This document shows positions 26,503 to 35,795 of a DNA stretch of 64,000 nucleotides, piece by piece; position 1 is the stretch's first letter; every line of letters starts with the position of its first letter. Both the position numbers and the translations under genes were made by a program. The DNA comes from Saprospiraceae bacterium (GTDB taxonomy: Bacteria; Bacteroidota; Bacteroidia; Chitinophagales; Saprospiraceae), in NCBI GenBank assembly GCA_016712145.1, contig JADJRO010000001.1, forward strand, positions 1,984,501 to 2,048,500, written 5' to 3'. The notes under the pieces were generated by a model, which did not search any database, was not told the DNA's origin, and saw only the letters and a list, made by a program, of their open reading frames with translations.

Positions 26503-29420
26503 TTAGTTTGGTGCATTCGGATTGGCAGCATTGTATTTATTGAGCAATGTTTCCATTTCTTTTAAGAATGCACCATCCTGAAGCATTTTAGCACGGTCAA
26601 TAATTTCCCTGACAGCAGATAAAGACAAACTTCGATCCTGAGAAAAGCCTTTTTCTAAATCTTCTTTCGTTAATGATTCATAAAAATTCAGCATATCGAC
26701 TGTTTCTGTTGCAAGGATGCGCAATTGTTTTTTTGCAGATTCCTGATCACCTGATTCGATCAATACTTGAATAAACGGCATAATCCGCACATCATACTGA
26801 AAGTTCATATTTGGAAATGCCTCAAAATATTTATTTGCCATTCTAGAAGCTCTTGCAGTGTCTCCCATTTCTTGTAAACTGACAGCAGTCCGCATCATAA
26901 TCATACGCATGGCTTGAATACTTGGAGCATAACTGTGATCAACAAATTGTTGTTCTTTGTCAAAATTACCCCAACGGAATTTATTCATGATCACATCATA
27001 ACTTCTGTCAAGATCTGCTTTTCCTGCTCCATAAATGTATAAACTTGGATCACTTTTAGTTCTTACAGGAACCACCCTTAAAGCCATTCCTTCTAAATTC
27101 GTGTAATCATCCAATCCCATCAATTTTTCTCCATTACAAGTAACTGAAAAATAAATTGGGCGATCGTAAATATTGGAATTGATGATATCCAACACTGCGA
27201 TATCATCTTTTGTAATATACGTTGAATTTAAACTCACAGGAATCTTATCTACAAAATTGGTATCATTGGCTGAAGCCAAACCTGCCGCGATTGCTTTTTC
27301 ACGATCGATGCTGATGTAAACATTTCGCGTTGGCATGTGTGTTTCAAACTTGCGGCCATTTCCTGATTCGATCGTGTGATCTTCCCCAATAAATTTTAAA
27401 AATTCTGCGGCTGACCAAGATCTATCTGTACCGGAACCATCCGGATTTTCTGGGTTATAATAAAATACTTGATTTCTTAAACTTCCCCGAAGTTTTTCCT
27501 GTGGAATGGACATTTTCACCAAAGGGGATTCATTAAATTTTCTACGTTGATTTTCAATATACCAATCTACAGCAATCAAACTTAAATTGATTACACGCAC
27601 ATCCCTTCGGATTCCTTCCACTTCTTGTGCATACCAAACAGGATCCGTATCATTATCTCCGTAGGTAAACAAGATCGCATTGGGTTGACAAGATTCGAGT
27701 ATATTAGATGCATAATCCCGAGCAGCAGAACTTTTCATCCTGCTATGATCATCAAAATTTTGTGTGACCAATACCAGAGGAATCAACAATCCAAATGCAG
27801 ATGCACCAATACCTGATACAGAAGCATTTAGTTTAAGTCGTTCCGTCAATAAATTCGTTAGAAATAAAACTCCCATTCCAATCCAGATGCAAAAGGTTAA
27901 AAAGGAACCTTCCAAAACATAGTCCCGCTCTCTGGGTTCGTTAGGAGGTGAATTATTAAATACGCACAATGCAATACCAGTTAAAATAAAGAAACTCAGC
28001 AATGCCATGAAATCATTTCGATCTCTTTTAAAGTGATCCATGGATAAAATCCTTGTTCGGCATTCTGTCTTCCAACAAAATTCCATAAAAAATAACGCAA
28101 GTACATCCAGCCAAACTGATAGCTGAACATAAACTTCATATTGAAAGCCATGCTGGGCGCACCTGTTTTGGAACCTTGTAAATATTCCATCCACATGCGA
28201 TATAAGGTAGGGCGACCCTGGTCGCTGTGACTTATCCGCGGAAATAAAATTTTATCTTTTTCGCGAAACTCATAATCATATTTTTGGTCAACTACTTTAT
28301 ATTTATTGCCAACCCGTCCCCAGCGGTCTTCCGATTTGGTATCAATTGGTTTTGCATCAAATATAGGACCTTTTAACAAACTGCGATCTCCGTATTGTTC
28401 GCGATTGAGATATGGAATTAATCGCATCACATCATACGGATCATTCATATTAACGGGTGTTTTTGCATTGGCACGAATAATAACAACACCAACCGTTGAA
28501 TAGGATATTGATAAAAGCACCAATGTGAAGACCACTTTGTGCATTAAATCATTTCCTTTATTTTTAAAATAGCGCAAAAGATAATAGGCTGCCAGAACAA
28601 TTGTAATGATGGTTGGAATCAATCCGGAATGAAATGGCAATCCAAAAGAATTGACGCATAATTTTTCATAAAAACTCCACAAATTGGGAATTCCGGTAAT
28701 TATCAACATCTGAAACAGGAAGATGGCAATAATCCCTGCAAAAGCAGCAGCAAACATACCCAGCCAGCTGTGTTTTTGAAATCTCTTGTAGTAATACAAA
28801 ATTGCAATGGTTGGGAAGGCCAATAAGGATAACAAATGCACCCCAGTTGATAATCCGACTGCAAATACAGCAAAAATCAACCACTTATCATTTTTTGGAT
28901 TGTCTTCCAGATAATACCATTTCATAGCGGCCCACATGGTCATGGTCGTAAACATCGTAGACATGGAATATACTTCTCCCTCGACTGCTGAAAACCAGGT
29001 GGTGGAAATATACCCTGTTGAAAGGCCTGCTACCAAACCTGCACCTAAAACTGCCCAGGATTCGTTGTTTTCATTGTTGTAATCTCTTCCAAATAAGGCG
29101 ACACGGCCAAACATCATGGTAATCCAACAAACAAACATGGCAGCCAAAGATGAACACATGGCTGACATCAGGTTTACTGCAAATGCGATGTAGGCTGGAT
29201 TATCAGAAAATATTTCCGCAATCCAGGCAAACATTCTACCGATTATAATAAAAAAGGGTGCACCCGGCGGGTGGACTACCTGAAGTTTATGAGCACCGAG
29301 AACAAATTCTCCGCAGTCCCACAAGCTGCCACTTCGTTCTACAGAAAAATAGTAAACTATAAAAACGAGAAAAAAAACGAGCCAACCAACGATGTTGGTT
29401 TTGTTAAACTTATTATTCAT
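26503..29420 (-). pseudogene. DUF2723 (GT117-type) membrane protein, broken by frameshift and probable internal deletion
   Basis: Frame one (27996-29420, ATG at 29420) has about nine membrane helices and the family start WDCGEFVLGAHKLQVVHPPGAP. It reaches WNFVGRQNAEQGFYPW and then runs out of frame to a stop. Frame two (26503 to ~28045) resumes at HFKRDRNDFMALL and continues through NSPPNEPRERDY, GDNDTDPVWYAQEVEG and a long soluble C-terminus. In relatives I recall ~70 further residues (a loop plus a membrane helix) between these points, so one deletion of 3n+1 bases would explain both the missing part and the frame change. DUF2723 proteins are proposed O-glycosyltransferases of periplasmic proteins. 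Two separate polypeptides or an assembly error are alternatives. Confidence 0.7.
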
Positions 29421-29577
29421 CTTAAAATCAATGATTTATAAATATATATTTTATATATAATAAAAATAATTCCTGTAAAAGTATGAAATTCCTGCATAAA
29501 TCAGGCTGCTGCTAATTAGGCATAACGCACACAGGGCTCGAATTTGTATGAAAGCTATATCTTTATTGCTTTAATCG

Positions 29578-29721
29578 ATGTTTATGATTCGAATTATTGT
29601 CTTTGGATTGGCAATTTATGCCTTATACATCCTGTTCTTAAAAGATAAGACCATTATCATCCAGCCCAAAGATCCAAAGAAACCAAAAGATTCCTATTCA
29701 GATTACGAAGAAATAAAATAA
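29578..29721 (+). CDS. Small single-pass membrane protein
   Basis: A 47-residue frame starting ATG TTT ATG. An N-terminal hydrophobic helix (IRIIVFGLAIYALYILFL) is followed by a charged, Pro/Lys-rich tail (PKDPKKPKDSYSDYEE). The layout matches the short unnamed TM-plus-charged-tail proteins often found next to RNA-modification genes in Bacteroidota. It ends 12 bp before the pseudouridine synthase gene and is probably co-transcribed. Function is unknown. Confidence 0.55.
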   Translation: MFMIRIIVFGLAIYALYILFLKDKTIIIQPKDPKKPKDSYSDYEEIK

Positions 29722-29733
29722 AACTTACAGCTT

Positions 29734-30402
29734 TTGGATTCCATCCGGGACTACATTATCTATCAGGATCACCACGTATTAGTTGCCAATAAACCCTCCG
29801 GAATGCCGGTGCAGGATGATTTGAGCAAAGATCCCTCTTTACATAAATTATTACAGGCTTATTGTAAACGGGATTTGCATTTATGCAATCGAATTGACAG
29901 ACCTGTGTCGGGCATTGTATTGTTTGCAAAATCAAAAGATGATGCAGCGCTTTTAAATGAACAGAATACGTACAATGGCATGGATAAAGAATACCTGGCC
30001 TTGGTAGAGAAAAAAGTCATCGATGCGACTGGTAAATTAGAAAACCGGCTACAGAAATCTTCGAAATTTAAAAAATCGTATGTAAGTAAGGATGAGGCCG
30101 GAGATTTAGCCCGCTTAGAATATCGGGTACTGAATGAAATGGACCATTATTTATTAATCCAGGTTGCGATAAAATCCGGAAGATTTCATCAGATTCGAAG
30201 TCAACTGGCCCATGCGGGAATTCCGATAAAAGGGGATGTCAAATACGGTGCACGCAGATCCAATAAAGACCGAAGTATCGGTTTGCATGCCTGGAAAATC
30301 AATTTTACCCATCCAACGACCCATCTGGATGTAGCATTTACAGCTCCCATCCCATTAAATGATATATGGCCGGTTGTACAAACACTAATACAAAGTATAT
30401 GA
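29734..30402 (+). CDS. RluA-family RNA pseudouridine synthase
   Basis: A 222-residue cytosolic enzyme that isomerises uridine to pseudouridine in rRNA or tRNA. The catalytic Asp lies in CNRIDRPVSGIVLFAKS (~residues 52-68). Flanking motifs are LVANKPSGMPVQ, KEYLALV, and SGRFHQIRSQLAHAGIPIKGDVKYGA in the C-terminal half. There is no N-terminal S4 domain, so this is the short form. The start is a TTG at 29734; there is no in-frame ATG before the conserved core. The stop overlaps the thiL start by 4 bp. The RNA target (RluA, RluC/D or TruC type) cannot be told from sequence. Confidence 0.87.
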   Translation: MDSIRDYIIYQDHHVLVANKPSGMPVQDDLSKDPSLHKLLQAYCKRDLHLCNRIDRPVSGIVLFAKSKDDAALLNEQNTYNGMDKEYLALVEKKVIDATGKLENRLQKSSKFKKSYVSKDEAGDLARLEYRVLNEMDHYLLIQVAIKSGRFHQIRSQLAHAGIPIKGDVKYGARRSNKDRSIGLHAWKINFTHPTTHLDVAFTAPIPLNDIWPVVQTLIQSI

Positions 30403-31442
30403 ATGAAACGCCTTCTGATATTAAACGTACGGAAATTGCAGATTTAGGTGAATTTGGACTCATAGAGCGGCTAACAAAATTATTTGTCACAACAAATGCA
30501 TCTACCATTAAAGCAATTGGAGACGATGCTGCTGTTTTTAATCCTGAAAACAAACAAGTTGTGATTACAACGGATATGATGGTCGAAGGCATTCATTTTG
30601 ATTTGGCCTATTTTCCTCTCAAACATTTAGGATATAAAGCAGTTGTATCAAATTTGTCGGATGTGTATGCAATGAATGCAATTCCTAAACAAGTGACCGT
30701 TTCCATTTCTGTTTCAAATCGGTATTCAGTGGAAGCACTTGAAGTTTTGTATGAAGGCATTCGGCTGGCTTGTGAAACCTATCAGGTCGATTTAGTGGGA
30801 GGCGATACCACTGCCTCGTTGCGAGGCCTTGTAATTTCTGTTACTGCGATTGGTGTGCAAGATGCTGATAAAATCAGCTACCGGAATGGCGCAAAACCAG
30901 GTGACCATATTTATGTTAGTGGTGAATTGGGTGCTTCTTATTTAGGATTGCAATTATTAGAACGCGAAAAACAAATTTATTTATCCAATCCTGGAATTCA
31001 ACCGGACCTTGAAAATCAAAAATACCTGATTGGTAAATTTTTAAAACCGGAAGCACAACGTGAAACCGTAGATTGGTTAGCAAAAACCGGTATTGCACCG
31101 CATGCCATGATTGATTTAAGCGATGGATTATCTTCCGATCTTTTACATATATGTAAACAAAGTCAATGCGGTGCTGAAATCGAAGAGGCATTGATTCCAA
31201 TAAACGAACAGACCAAATGGATGGCTTTAAAATTTCATATGGATCCATTGACCTGCGCACTAAATGGTGGGGAGGATTATGAATTGCTTCTCTGTGTGAG
31301 TCCAGAAGATTCTAACAAAGTCCGCATGTTTCCCGATTTGATTTATATCGGCCAAATTAAAGATGCAGCATTTGGTGTACAATTAAAAAGTAACAGCAAT
31401 AAACATCATCCACTCAAAGCACAGGGATGGGTGCATTTTTAG
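30399..31442 (+). CDS. thiL: Thiamine-monophosphate kinase
   Basis: ThiL phosphorylates thiamine monophosphate to thiamine diphosphate, the cofactor used by the E1 enzyme at 4.4 kb. The 347-residue protein belongs to the PurM/HypE ATPase fold. It has GEFGLIERL at the start, IGDDAAVF (Mg/ATP Asp pair), TTDMMVEGIHF, NLSDVYAMNAIP, VGGDTTAS, and MIDLSDGLSSDL with a late NGGEDYELL. The ATG at 30399 overlaps the pseudouridine-synthase stop (ATGA) and gives the canonical N-terminus; a start at 30366 would lie inside that gene. The 3' side is the 0.78-kb repeat region. Confidence 0.92.
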   Translation: MNETPSDIKRTEIADLGEFGLIERLTKLFVTTNASTIKAIGDDAAVFNPENKQVVITTDMMVEGIHFDLAYFPLKHLGYKAVVSNLSDVYAMNAIPKQVTVSISVSNRYSVEALEVLYEGIRLACETYQVDLVGGDTTASLRGLVISVTAIGVQDADKISYRNGAKPGDHIYVSGELGASYLGLQLLEREKQIYLSNPGIQPDLENQKYLIGKFLKPEAQRETVDWLAKTGIAPHAMIDLSDGLSSDLLHICKQSQCGAEIEEALIPINEQTKWMALKFHMDPLTCALNGGEDYELLLCVSPEDSNKVRMFPDLIYIGQIKDAAFGVQLKSNSNKHHPLKAQGWVHF

Positions 31443-31536
31443 GAAGTCGGGATGTCTGAAAAGAGGAGGGCTGTAGTCTATAGAAAAGAAATCAGAAGGA
31501 ATTTTGAAATGCTGTAATGCTGCGATACTGAAATTA

Positions 31537-32062
31537 AGGCTAAAGGCTAAAGGCTAGAGGCTAAAGGTTAAAGGCTAGAGGCTAAAGGCTAAAGGCTAGA
31601 GGCTAGAGGCTAGAGGCTAAAGGCTAGAGGCTAAAGGCTAAAGGCTAGAGGCTAAAGGCTAGAGGCTAGAGGCTAGAGGCTAAAGGCTAGAGGCTAGAGG
31701 CTAGAGGCTAGAGGCTAGAGGCTAGAGGCTAGAGGCTAGAGGCTAGAGGCTAGAGGCTAGAGCCGAGGCTAGAGGCTAGAGGCTAGAGGCCAGAGGCTAA
31801 AGGCTAAAGGCTAGAGGCTGGGGCTAGGAGGCTAGGAGGCTAGAGGCTAGGAGGCTAGAGGCTAGAGGCTAGGAGGCTAGAGGCTAGAGGCTAGCGGCTA
31901 AAGGCTAGAGGCTAGAGGCTAGCGGCTAGAGGCTAAAGGCTAAAGGCTAGAGGCTAGAGGCTAGAGGCTAAAGGCTAGAGGCTAGAGGCTAGAGGCTAAA
32001 GGCTAAAGGCTAGAGGCTAGAGGCTAGAGGCTAAAGGTTAAAGGCTAAAGGCTAAAGGCTAA
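31537..32062. repeat. Heptamer tandem array, (AGGCTAR)~75
   Basis: About 526 bp of nearly uninterrupted 7-bp units AGGCTAA and AGGCTAG in irregular alternation. A few variants occur (AGGCCAG, GCTGGGG, octamer AGGCTAGG around 31820-31880, AGCGGCT). It lies between thiL and a lipoprotein gene and is flanked on both sides by GCAATGC/ATTGCAG-type words. All frames are repetitive, so no gene is called. Confidence 0.95.
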
Positions 32063-32145
32063 AAAATAATTTATAACAGCCTATTTTTATTTAAATAATA
32101 AGTTTCAGCAAGAAATTACATCTAAGTTGAAAGTAATACTAATTC

Positions 32146-32195
32146 AAATATTGTAGCATTTTAGCAATGCAAAATTGCAGAATTGCAACATTCTT
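32146..32195. repeat. ATTGCAG/GCATTTTAG word repeat
   Basis: TGTAGCATTTTAGCAATGC followed by AAAATTGCAGAATTGCAACATT-like words. The same vocabulary appears at 31506-31535, 33361-33412, 46160-46220 and 54783-54960. Confidence 0.5.
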
Positions 32196-32198
32196 CAT

Positions 32199-32206
32199 TA
32201 TTTTTG
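32199..32206 (+). promoter_or_regulatory. -7 promoter box for the 32.2-kb lipoprotein
   Basis: TATTTTTG matches TAnnTTTG, with a TTG at 32175-32177 spaced 21 bp upstream. It is 13 bp before the ATG at 32220. Confidence 0.45.
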
Positions 32207-32219
32207 ATAAATCTAAGCA

Positions 32220-33338
32220 ATGGAAATGAAATTAAACATGACCTTGATTTGGTTGTGCATTCTTTTATGTAGTTCTTGTCAGCAAAATTCAAATTCACAA
32301 GCAGAAAAGGGAGCACTTAAAAGGAACCAACAAGAAACTAAAAAGGTCGTTGCCAATCCGATAACCATGAAATTGGTTCCGCATTATATTTTGGATCGGG
32401 AAGGATCGGGTATGACGGCTATTACGTGTTTAATCCCGGAGGGATGGAGCATTCAGGATCGGTTGTATTGGGAGTATCAGGATGCGACTTTACCGATTCG
32501 TTATGAAGGGACTTTACAAAGTGAAAATGGACGTTTTAAAATTTTTGCATATCCTGATATAAGATCTGTTTATAGTGAAGGTCCTACGGGAAGCAGTGGA
32601 TATCCGCCTCCGCAAAATATCCTAATTGGATTAAAAGATTTTATAAAACGACATCGGCAAGGAATTCAATATCAAATTACGGAAGAAAAAATTATTAACC
32701 GAAGTGGCCCATCAGATCATACCGTTCAGGGTACATCATTTCGCACCCATTCTACTGGTGGACTGGTTCGTATCCGTTACAAAGAAAATCAAAATGACAT
32801 AGAAGAAGAGTTTTATGGCAATTTGGAAATTACAAATTCCCTTTCTCAAGGGTATGCTACATTAAGCGGTATTATCTGGTGGGCTTCCGGATTGTACAGT
32901 TGCAAAGCACCCATTGGGGAACTAGAAAAATGCAGACGCATTGCTTTAACTGTAAAATCTTCCAGCAAATTGACCTTAGCTTTTTATAATAAATTTATAC
33001 AAGTTACCCAGTTGCTTTCTGATGCAGTCTATCAACGCATATATGCTGCCGGACAAATCAGTAAGATAATTAGTCAAACCAATGATCAAATTTCAAAAAC
33101 CATCAGCGACAGCTATTGGAATACACAAAAATCAAATGAACGCAGCAATCAACAATTCAGTGATTATTTGCGCGGTGTAGATAGATATTCTGACGGACAA
33201 AATAATATACAGTTGCCTTCAGGTTATACCAATGCGTGGGTCAATGACAAAGGAGAATACCTGATGAGTGAAACACAATCCTATGATCCAAATCAAGAGT
33301 TACATGGAAATTGGAAACAATTGGATAAACGACATTAG
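32220..33338 (+). CDS. Predicted lipoprotein of unknown function
   Basis: A 372-residue protein with a lipoprotein signal (WLCILLCSSC, Cys near residue 20), so it is probably anchored in the outer or inner membrane. After a polar linker (~21-45), the core has several Trp/Tyr-rich beta segments (PEGWSIQDRLYWEY, GIIWWASGLYS) and a Gly/Pro loop (PTGSSGYPPPQN). The C-terminal third is helical with repeated Ser/Gln (SKIISQTNDQISKTIS) and a polar tail. The PEGW and QGY..LSG..WW pattern recalls uncharacterised secreted Bacteroidota proteins, but I cannot name a family. An internal ATG at 32226 is an alternative start. Confidence 0.65.
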   Translation: MEMKLNMTLIWLCILLCSSCQQNSNSQAEKGALKRNQQETKKVVANPITMKLVPHYILDREGSGMTAITCLIPEGWSIQDRLYWEYQDATLPIRYEGTLQSENGRFKIFAYPDIRSVYSEGPTGSSGYPPPQNILIGLKDFIKRHRQGIQYQITEEKIINRSGPSDHTVQGTSFRTHSTGGLVRIRYKENQNDIEEEFYGNLEITNSLSQGYATLSGIIWWASGLYSCKAPIGELEKCRRIALTVKSSSKLTLAFYNKFIQVTQLLSDAVYQRIYAAGQISKIISQTNDQISKTISDSYWNTQKSNERSNQQFSDYLRGVDRYSDGQNNIQLPSGYTNAWVNDKGEYLMSETQSYDPNQELHGNWKQLDKRH

Positions 33339-33360
33339 ATAAGGCAAGTTATTAACACAG

Positions 33361-33412
33361 AATTACAGTATTATAGCATCGTAACATTGTAGCATTGCAG
33401 CATTGTCCAGTC
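33361..33412. repeat. GCATTGTAGCATTGCAG word repeat
   Basis: TATAGCATCGTAACATTGTAG followed by GCATTGCAGCATTG words, between two convergent genes (lipoprotein and methyltransferase). No terminator hairpin is visible. Confidence 0.5.
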
Positions 33413-33433
33413 GTTTCAAGCCAGCAGTAGTGT

Positions 33434-34216
33434 TCACTTCCTTGCAATACAAAAATAGTCCAACTGTTTGCCATCCATTTCTTTTAAAAAATAATTAGCA
33501 GTACTTATATCACCAACCAGTTGGTCGTGTTGATTTTTTAGTTTATTGCGATTGAGTCGATTTAAAATATCGTATGGTATCTGAAACCAGCTAGCTGGTA
33601 AATTTTCTTCCAGATTGAAAAGATCCCAACGTTTCCATTTTGATATGCTTTTTGCATTTTTAGATTGGTAATCCATAATTTTTTCATCGCCATAGACTCC
33701 GCCAAAATAAACTTGGTCAGGATTAAAATAATGACTGATCAAATTTCTGAATTCTTCCGTTTTATATTCGCGCATGTGATACGGATTACGCGTAAGCGAC
33801 ATTTCTTTATTGGGTGTGGTCAGAATTAATTTTCCACCAGGCTTTAATACCCGGTAAATTTCTGACAACAAGGTGGTGTCTTCCTGAATGTGTTCGATCA
33901 ATTGAAAACAAATGACTACATCAAATTGATTGGATTCCATGCCTTCCAACCAGGGAACTTCTTTTTGAATGAATTCTACCTGATCAAAATTGCGAAGGTC
34001 GGAGGGAATGTGCCGATCCAATGCCAAATATTTGGATGCATGCGGCGCAAGCAATTTAATTCCATACCCTTCACCACAACCTATTTCTAAAACAGAACCT
34101 TTAATTTCAGAAACGGCCCGTTCATAGGCAAACAATTGCCGCATAAAAACCGGCCGATCAGAAACAGCATGTTCATTGGCTCGTTCTGCCGTATATAAAG
34201 AATCTAGTAGTGCCAT
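33434..34216 (-). CDS. Class I SAM-dependent methyltransferase
   Basis: A 260-residue cytosolic protein with a type 11 methyltransferase core: SVLEIGCGEGYGIKLL (SAM motif I, ~42-57), LALDRH (motif II acidic end), FDVVICFQLIEHI (motif IV) and LKPGGKLILTTPN (motif V/VI). The C-terminal ~100 residues are a variable substrate domain. Many such enzymes sit in glycan or lipid biosynthesis loci, and its divergent neighbour is a GT-C-like membrane protein, so a role on a surface glycan is possible but unproven. The start overlaps a TATCTTTG promoter region by only 20 bp. Confidence 0.82.
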   Translation of the reverse strand: MALLDSLYTAERANEHAVSDRPVFMRQLFAYERAVSEIKGSVLEIGCGEGYGIKLLAPHASKYLALDRHIPSDLRNFDQVEFIQKEVPWLEGMESNQFDVVICFQLIEHIQEDTTLLSEIYRVLKPGGKLILTTPNKEMSLTRNPYHMREYKTEEFRNLISHYFNPDQVYFGGVYGDEKIMDYQSKNAKSISKWKRWDLFNLEENLPASWFQIPYDILNRLNRNKLKNQHDQLVGDISTANYFLKEMDGKQLDYFCIARK

Positions 34217-34235
34217 TGTATTTGTTAAATCGACT

Positions 34236-34243
34236 CAAAGATA
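34236..34243 (-). promoter_or_regulatory. -7 promoter box for the methyltransferase
   Basis: TATCTTTG (minus strand), a perfect TAnnTTTG match identical to the rpsT box, 20 bp before the ATG at 34216. Confidence 0.45.
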
Positions 34244-34253
34244 GTTTGTTTAC

Positions 34254-34261
34254 TATTTTTG
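34254..34261 (+). promoter_or_regulatory. -7 box candidate for the GT-C-like gene
   Basis: TATTTTTG ends 7 bp before the ATG at 34269, which would give a leaderless transcript. It shares the 52-bp divergent gap with the minus-strand box. Confidence 0.3.
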
Positions 34262-34268
34262 TTGTCAT

Positions 34269-35282
34269 ATGATCAAAGTACTTCAACAATTAATTAACAA
34301 GTACGCTCAAGAGTTGCTTGTGTTTGGCATCTGTTTTTGCATTCTATTTAGTCTGGGATTTGAAGTTATGATTTATTTTCCAATGGACCAGAGTCCGGAT
34401 ATTCAAGATTATTTAAAGATGGCTCAATTTGATTGGAACCAAAGTCCTGTCAGGCACTATCGTATCCTTATTCCTTTAGTAGCATGTGGCGTACAATTTA
34501 GTTTTGGTTGGATGTTCGAACTTTTACATCCACTTAGTTTTGATGGAAATTTTTCCTTGTGTTTTAGTTTTTTGTTGGTTAATGTGAGCATCCTGTCGAT
34601 TGCAGGTGTATTTCTGTTCAAACTTTGTAGAAACTTTGGTATGAATCATTGGATCGCGGCCTTTGCATTGATTCCATTTTTAAGTTGTCGCTGGACTATG
34701 GAAATTGCAGGACTTCCACTGGTAGATAGTTTGTATTTTTTAAGTCTGCTGTTGGTTTTGTATGGATTTTTTAGCAAACAAGACTATTGGTTTGTAACAG
34801 GAATATTCTTCGGGCCCTGGGCCAAAGAAGCTTTTGTTTTTTTTATTCCAATGATTATTTACATGAAGCGGGAACAGCTTTTTAAATGCATGGTACTAAT
34901 AGGAATTTCAGGAATGCTGGTATTTGGATTTCGCTATTTTTGGGATCTCTATTTGGGGCATCCATTTATAAATAGTTTTACAAAAGTTGCTGATTCATTT
35001 TCAAGCATTCGGGATTCCATTATAAAGCTGTTTAGTTTCCATGGAATGTACGATTTATTTTCGGTTTGCGGTTTTTGGATATTGATTCCGATGTTTGTTT
35101 GGATAAAAAATAAGCCTAAGATGATTTTTAAAATAAATGAAACCCATATTGTTTGTGCGTTGTATTTATTGGCCGTTATATTCCAAATGTTGTTATCAGG
35201 AGATCTGGCAAGAATGTTTTATTTGATTATACCGCTCTATTGTTTATGGATTGGCAGCAACGTTAAATTGGTTGTTGGTTGA
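34269..35282 (+). CDS. Polytopic membrane protein, GT-C-like
   Basis: A 337-residue protein with about eight to nine transmembrane helices. The first external loop contains acidic and Arg residues (DQSPDIQDYLKMAQFDW, then RHYRILIPL), the arrangement of GT-C glycosyltransferases that use lipid-phosphate sugars. I do not recognise a named family. The last codons (KLVVG and the TGA) are encoded by GTTG-TTGG words of the following repeat block, so the original 3' end may have been replaced by repeat DNA. It diverges from the methyltransferase gene over 52 bp. Confidence 0.6.
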   Translation: MIKVLQQLINKYAQELLVFGICFCILFSLGFEVMIYFPMDQSPDIQDYLKMAQFDWNQSPVRHYRILIPLVACGVQFSFGWMFELLHPLSFDGNFSLCFSFLLVNVSILSIAGVFLFKLCRNFGMNHWIAAFALIPFLSCRWTMEIAGLPLVDSLYFLSLLLVLYGFFSKQDYWFVTGIFFGPWAKEAFVFFIPMIIYMKREQLFKCMVLIGISGMLVFGFRYFWDLYLGHPFINSFTKVADSFSSIRDSIIKLFSFHGMYDLFSVCGFWILIPMFVWIKNKPKMIFKINETHIVCALYLLAVIFQMLLSGDLARMFYLIIPLYCLWIGSNVKLVVG

Positions 35283-35695
35283 TAGTTGATAGTAGATAGT
35301 TGTTGGTTGATAGTTGATAGTTGGAAGGAACACTTGCATTTCTTTGTGACTCTACGTCTCGGCGTGAAAATCCCTATAACGCAAAGTCCACGAAGGAAAC
35401 ACACACGAAGGAATACAGAGCATCCCTCCTCTTCCTTTGTGCTCTTCCTTTGTGATCTTAGCGTGAAATAAATTGGTTGTTAGTTGTTGGTTGATAGTTG
35501 GTAGTTGATGGTTGGTAGTTGGTAGTTGCTTCTTTTCTTCTTTTCTTCTTTGCTTCTTTGCTTCTTTTCTTCTTTTCTTCTTTTCTTCTTTGCTTCTTTG
35601 CTTCTTTGCTTCTTTTCTTTTTTCTTCTTTGCTTCTCTGCATGAAATAAATTAATGGTTTGTTGATAGTTGATAGTTGTTTGTTGATTGCAGGAA
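35268..35695. repeat. Interspersed composite repeat block, copy 2
   Basis: GTTGATAGTTG words (35268-35324, 35473-35528, 35656-35687) flank a segment at 35330-35470 homologous to the 7.6-kb block in inverted orientation, and an octamer array (35529-35640). GTGAAATAAATT and ATGAAATAAATT close the two sub-blocks. The block fills the gap between the GT-C-like gene and the peroxidase. Predicted frames here are Lys/Arg/Glu-rich repeat translations. Confidence 0.75.
35529..35640. repeat. Octamer tandem array (CTTCTTTK)14
   Basis: 112 bp made of 14 near-identical 8-bp units, CTTCTTTT or CTTCTTTG, with one shortened unit. A purely pyrimidine-rich strand. Confidence 0.9.
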
Positions 35696-35795
35696 CTCTT
35701 ACTTTTCTTTGCAATTAACAACTATCTACCCTCGGCGAGGACGCCTTCAGGAACTACTTGTTACGATTAAAAGTTGAAAAAACTGTTTTCTTTGC

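Noticed and set aside
31537..32062. Telomere-like or coding repeat
   Set aside because: The array is internal to a contig and flanked by ordinary genes, and its frames are only translations of the 7-bp unit.
35352..35714. Lys/Arg/Glu-rich small proteins on the minus strand
   Set aside because: They are translations of the octamer array and GTTG words, with no start or codon pattern typical of genes.
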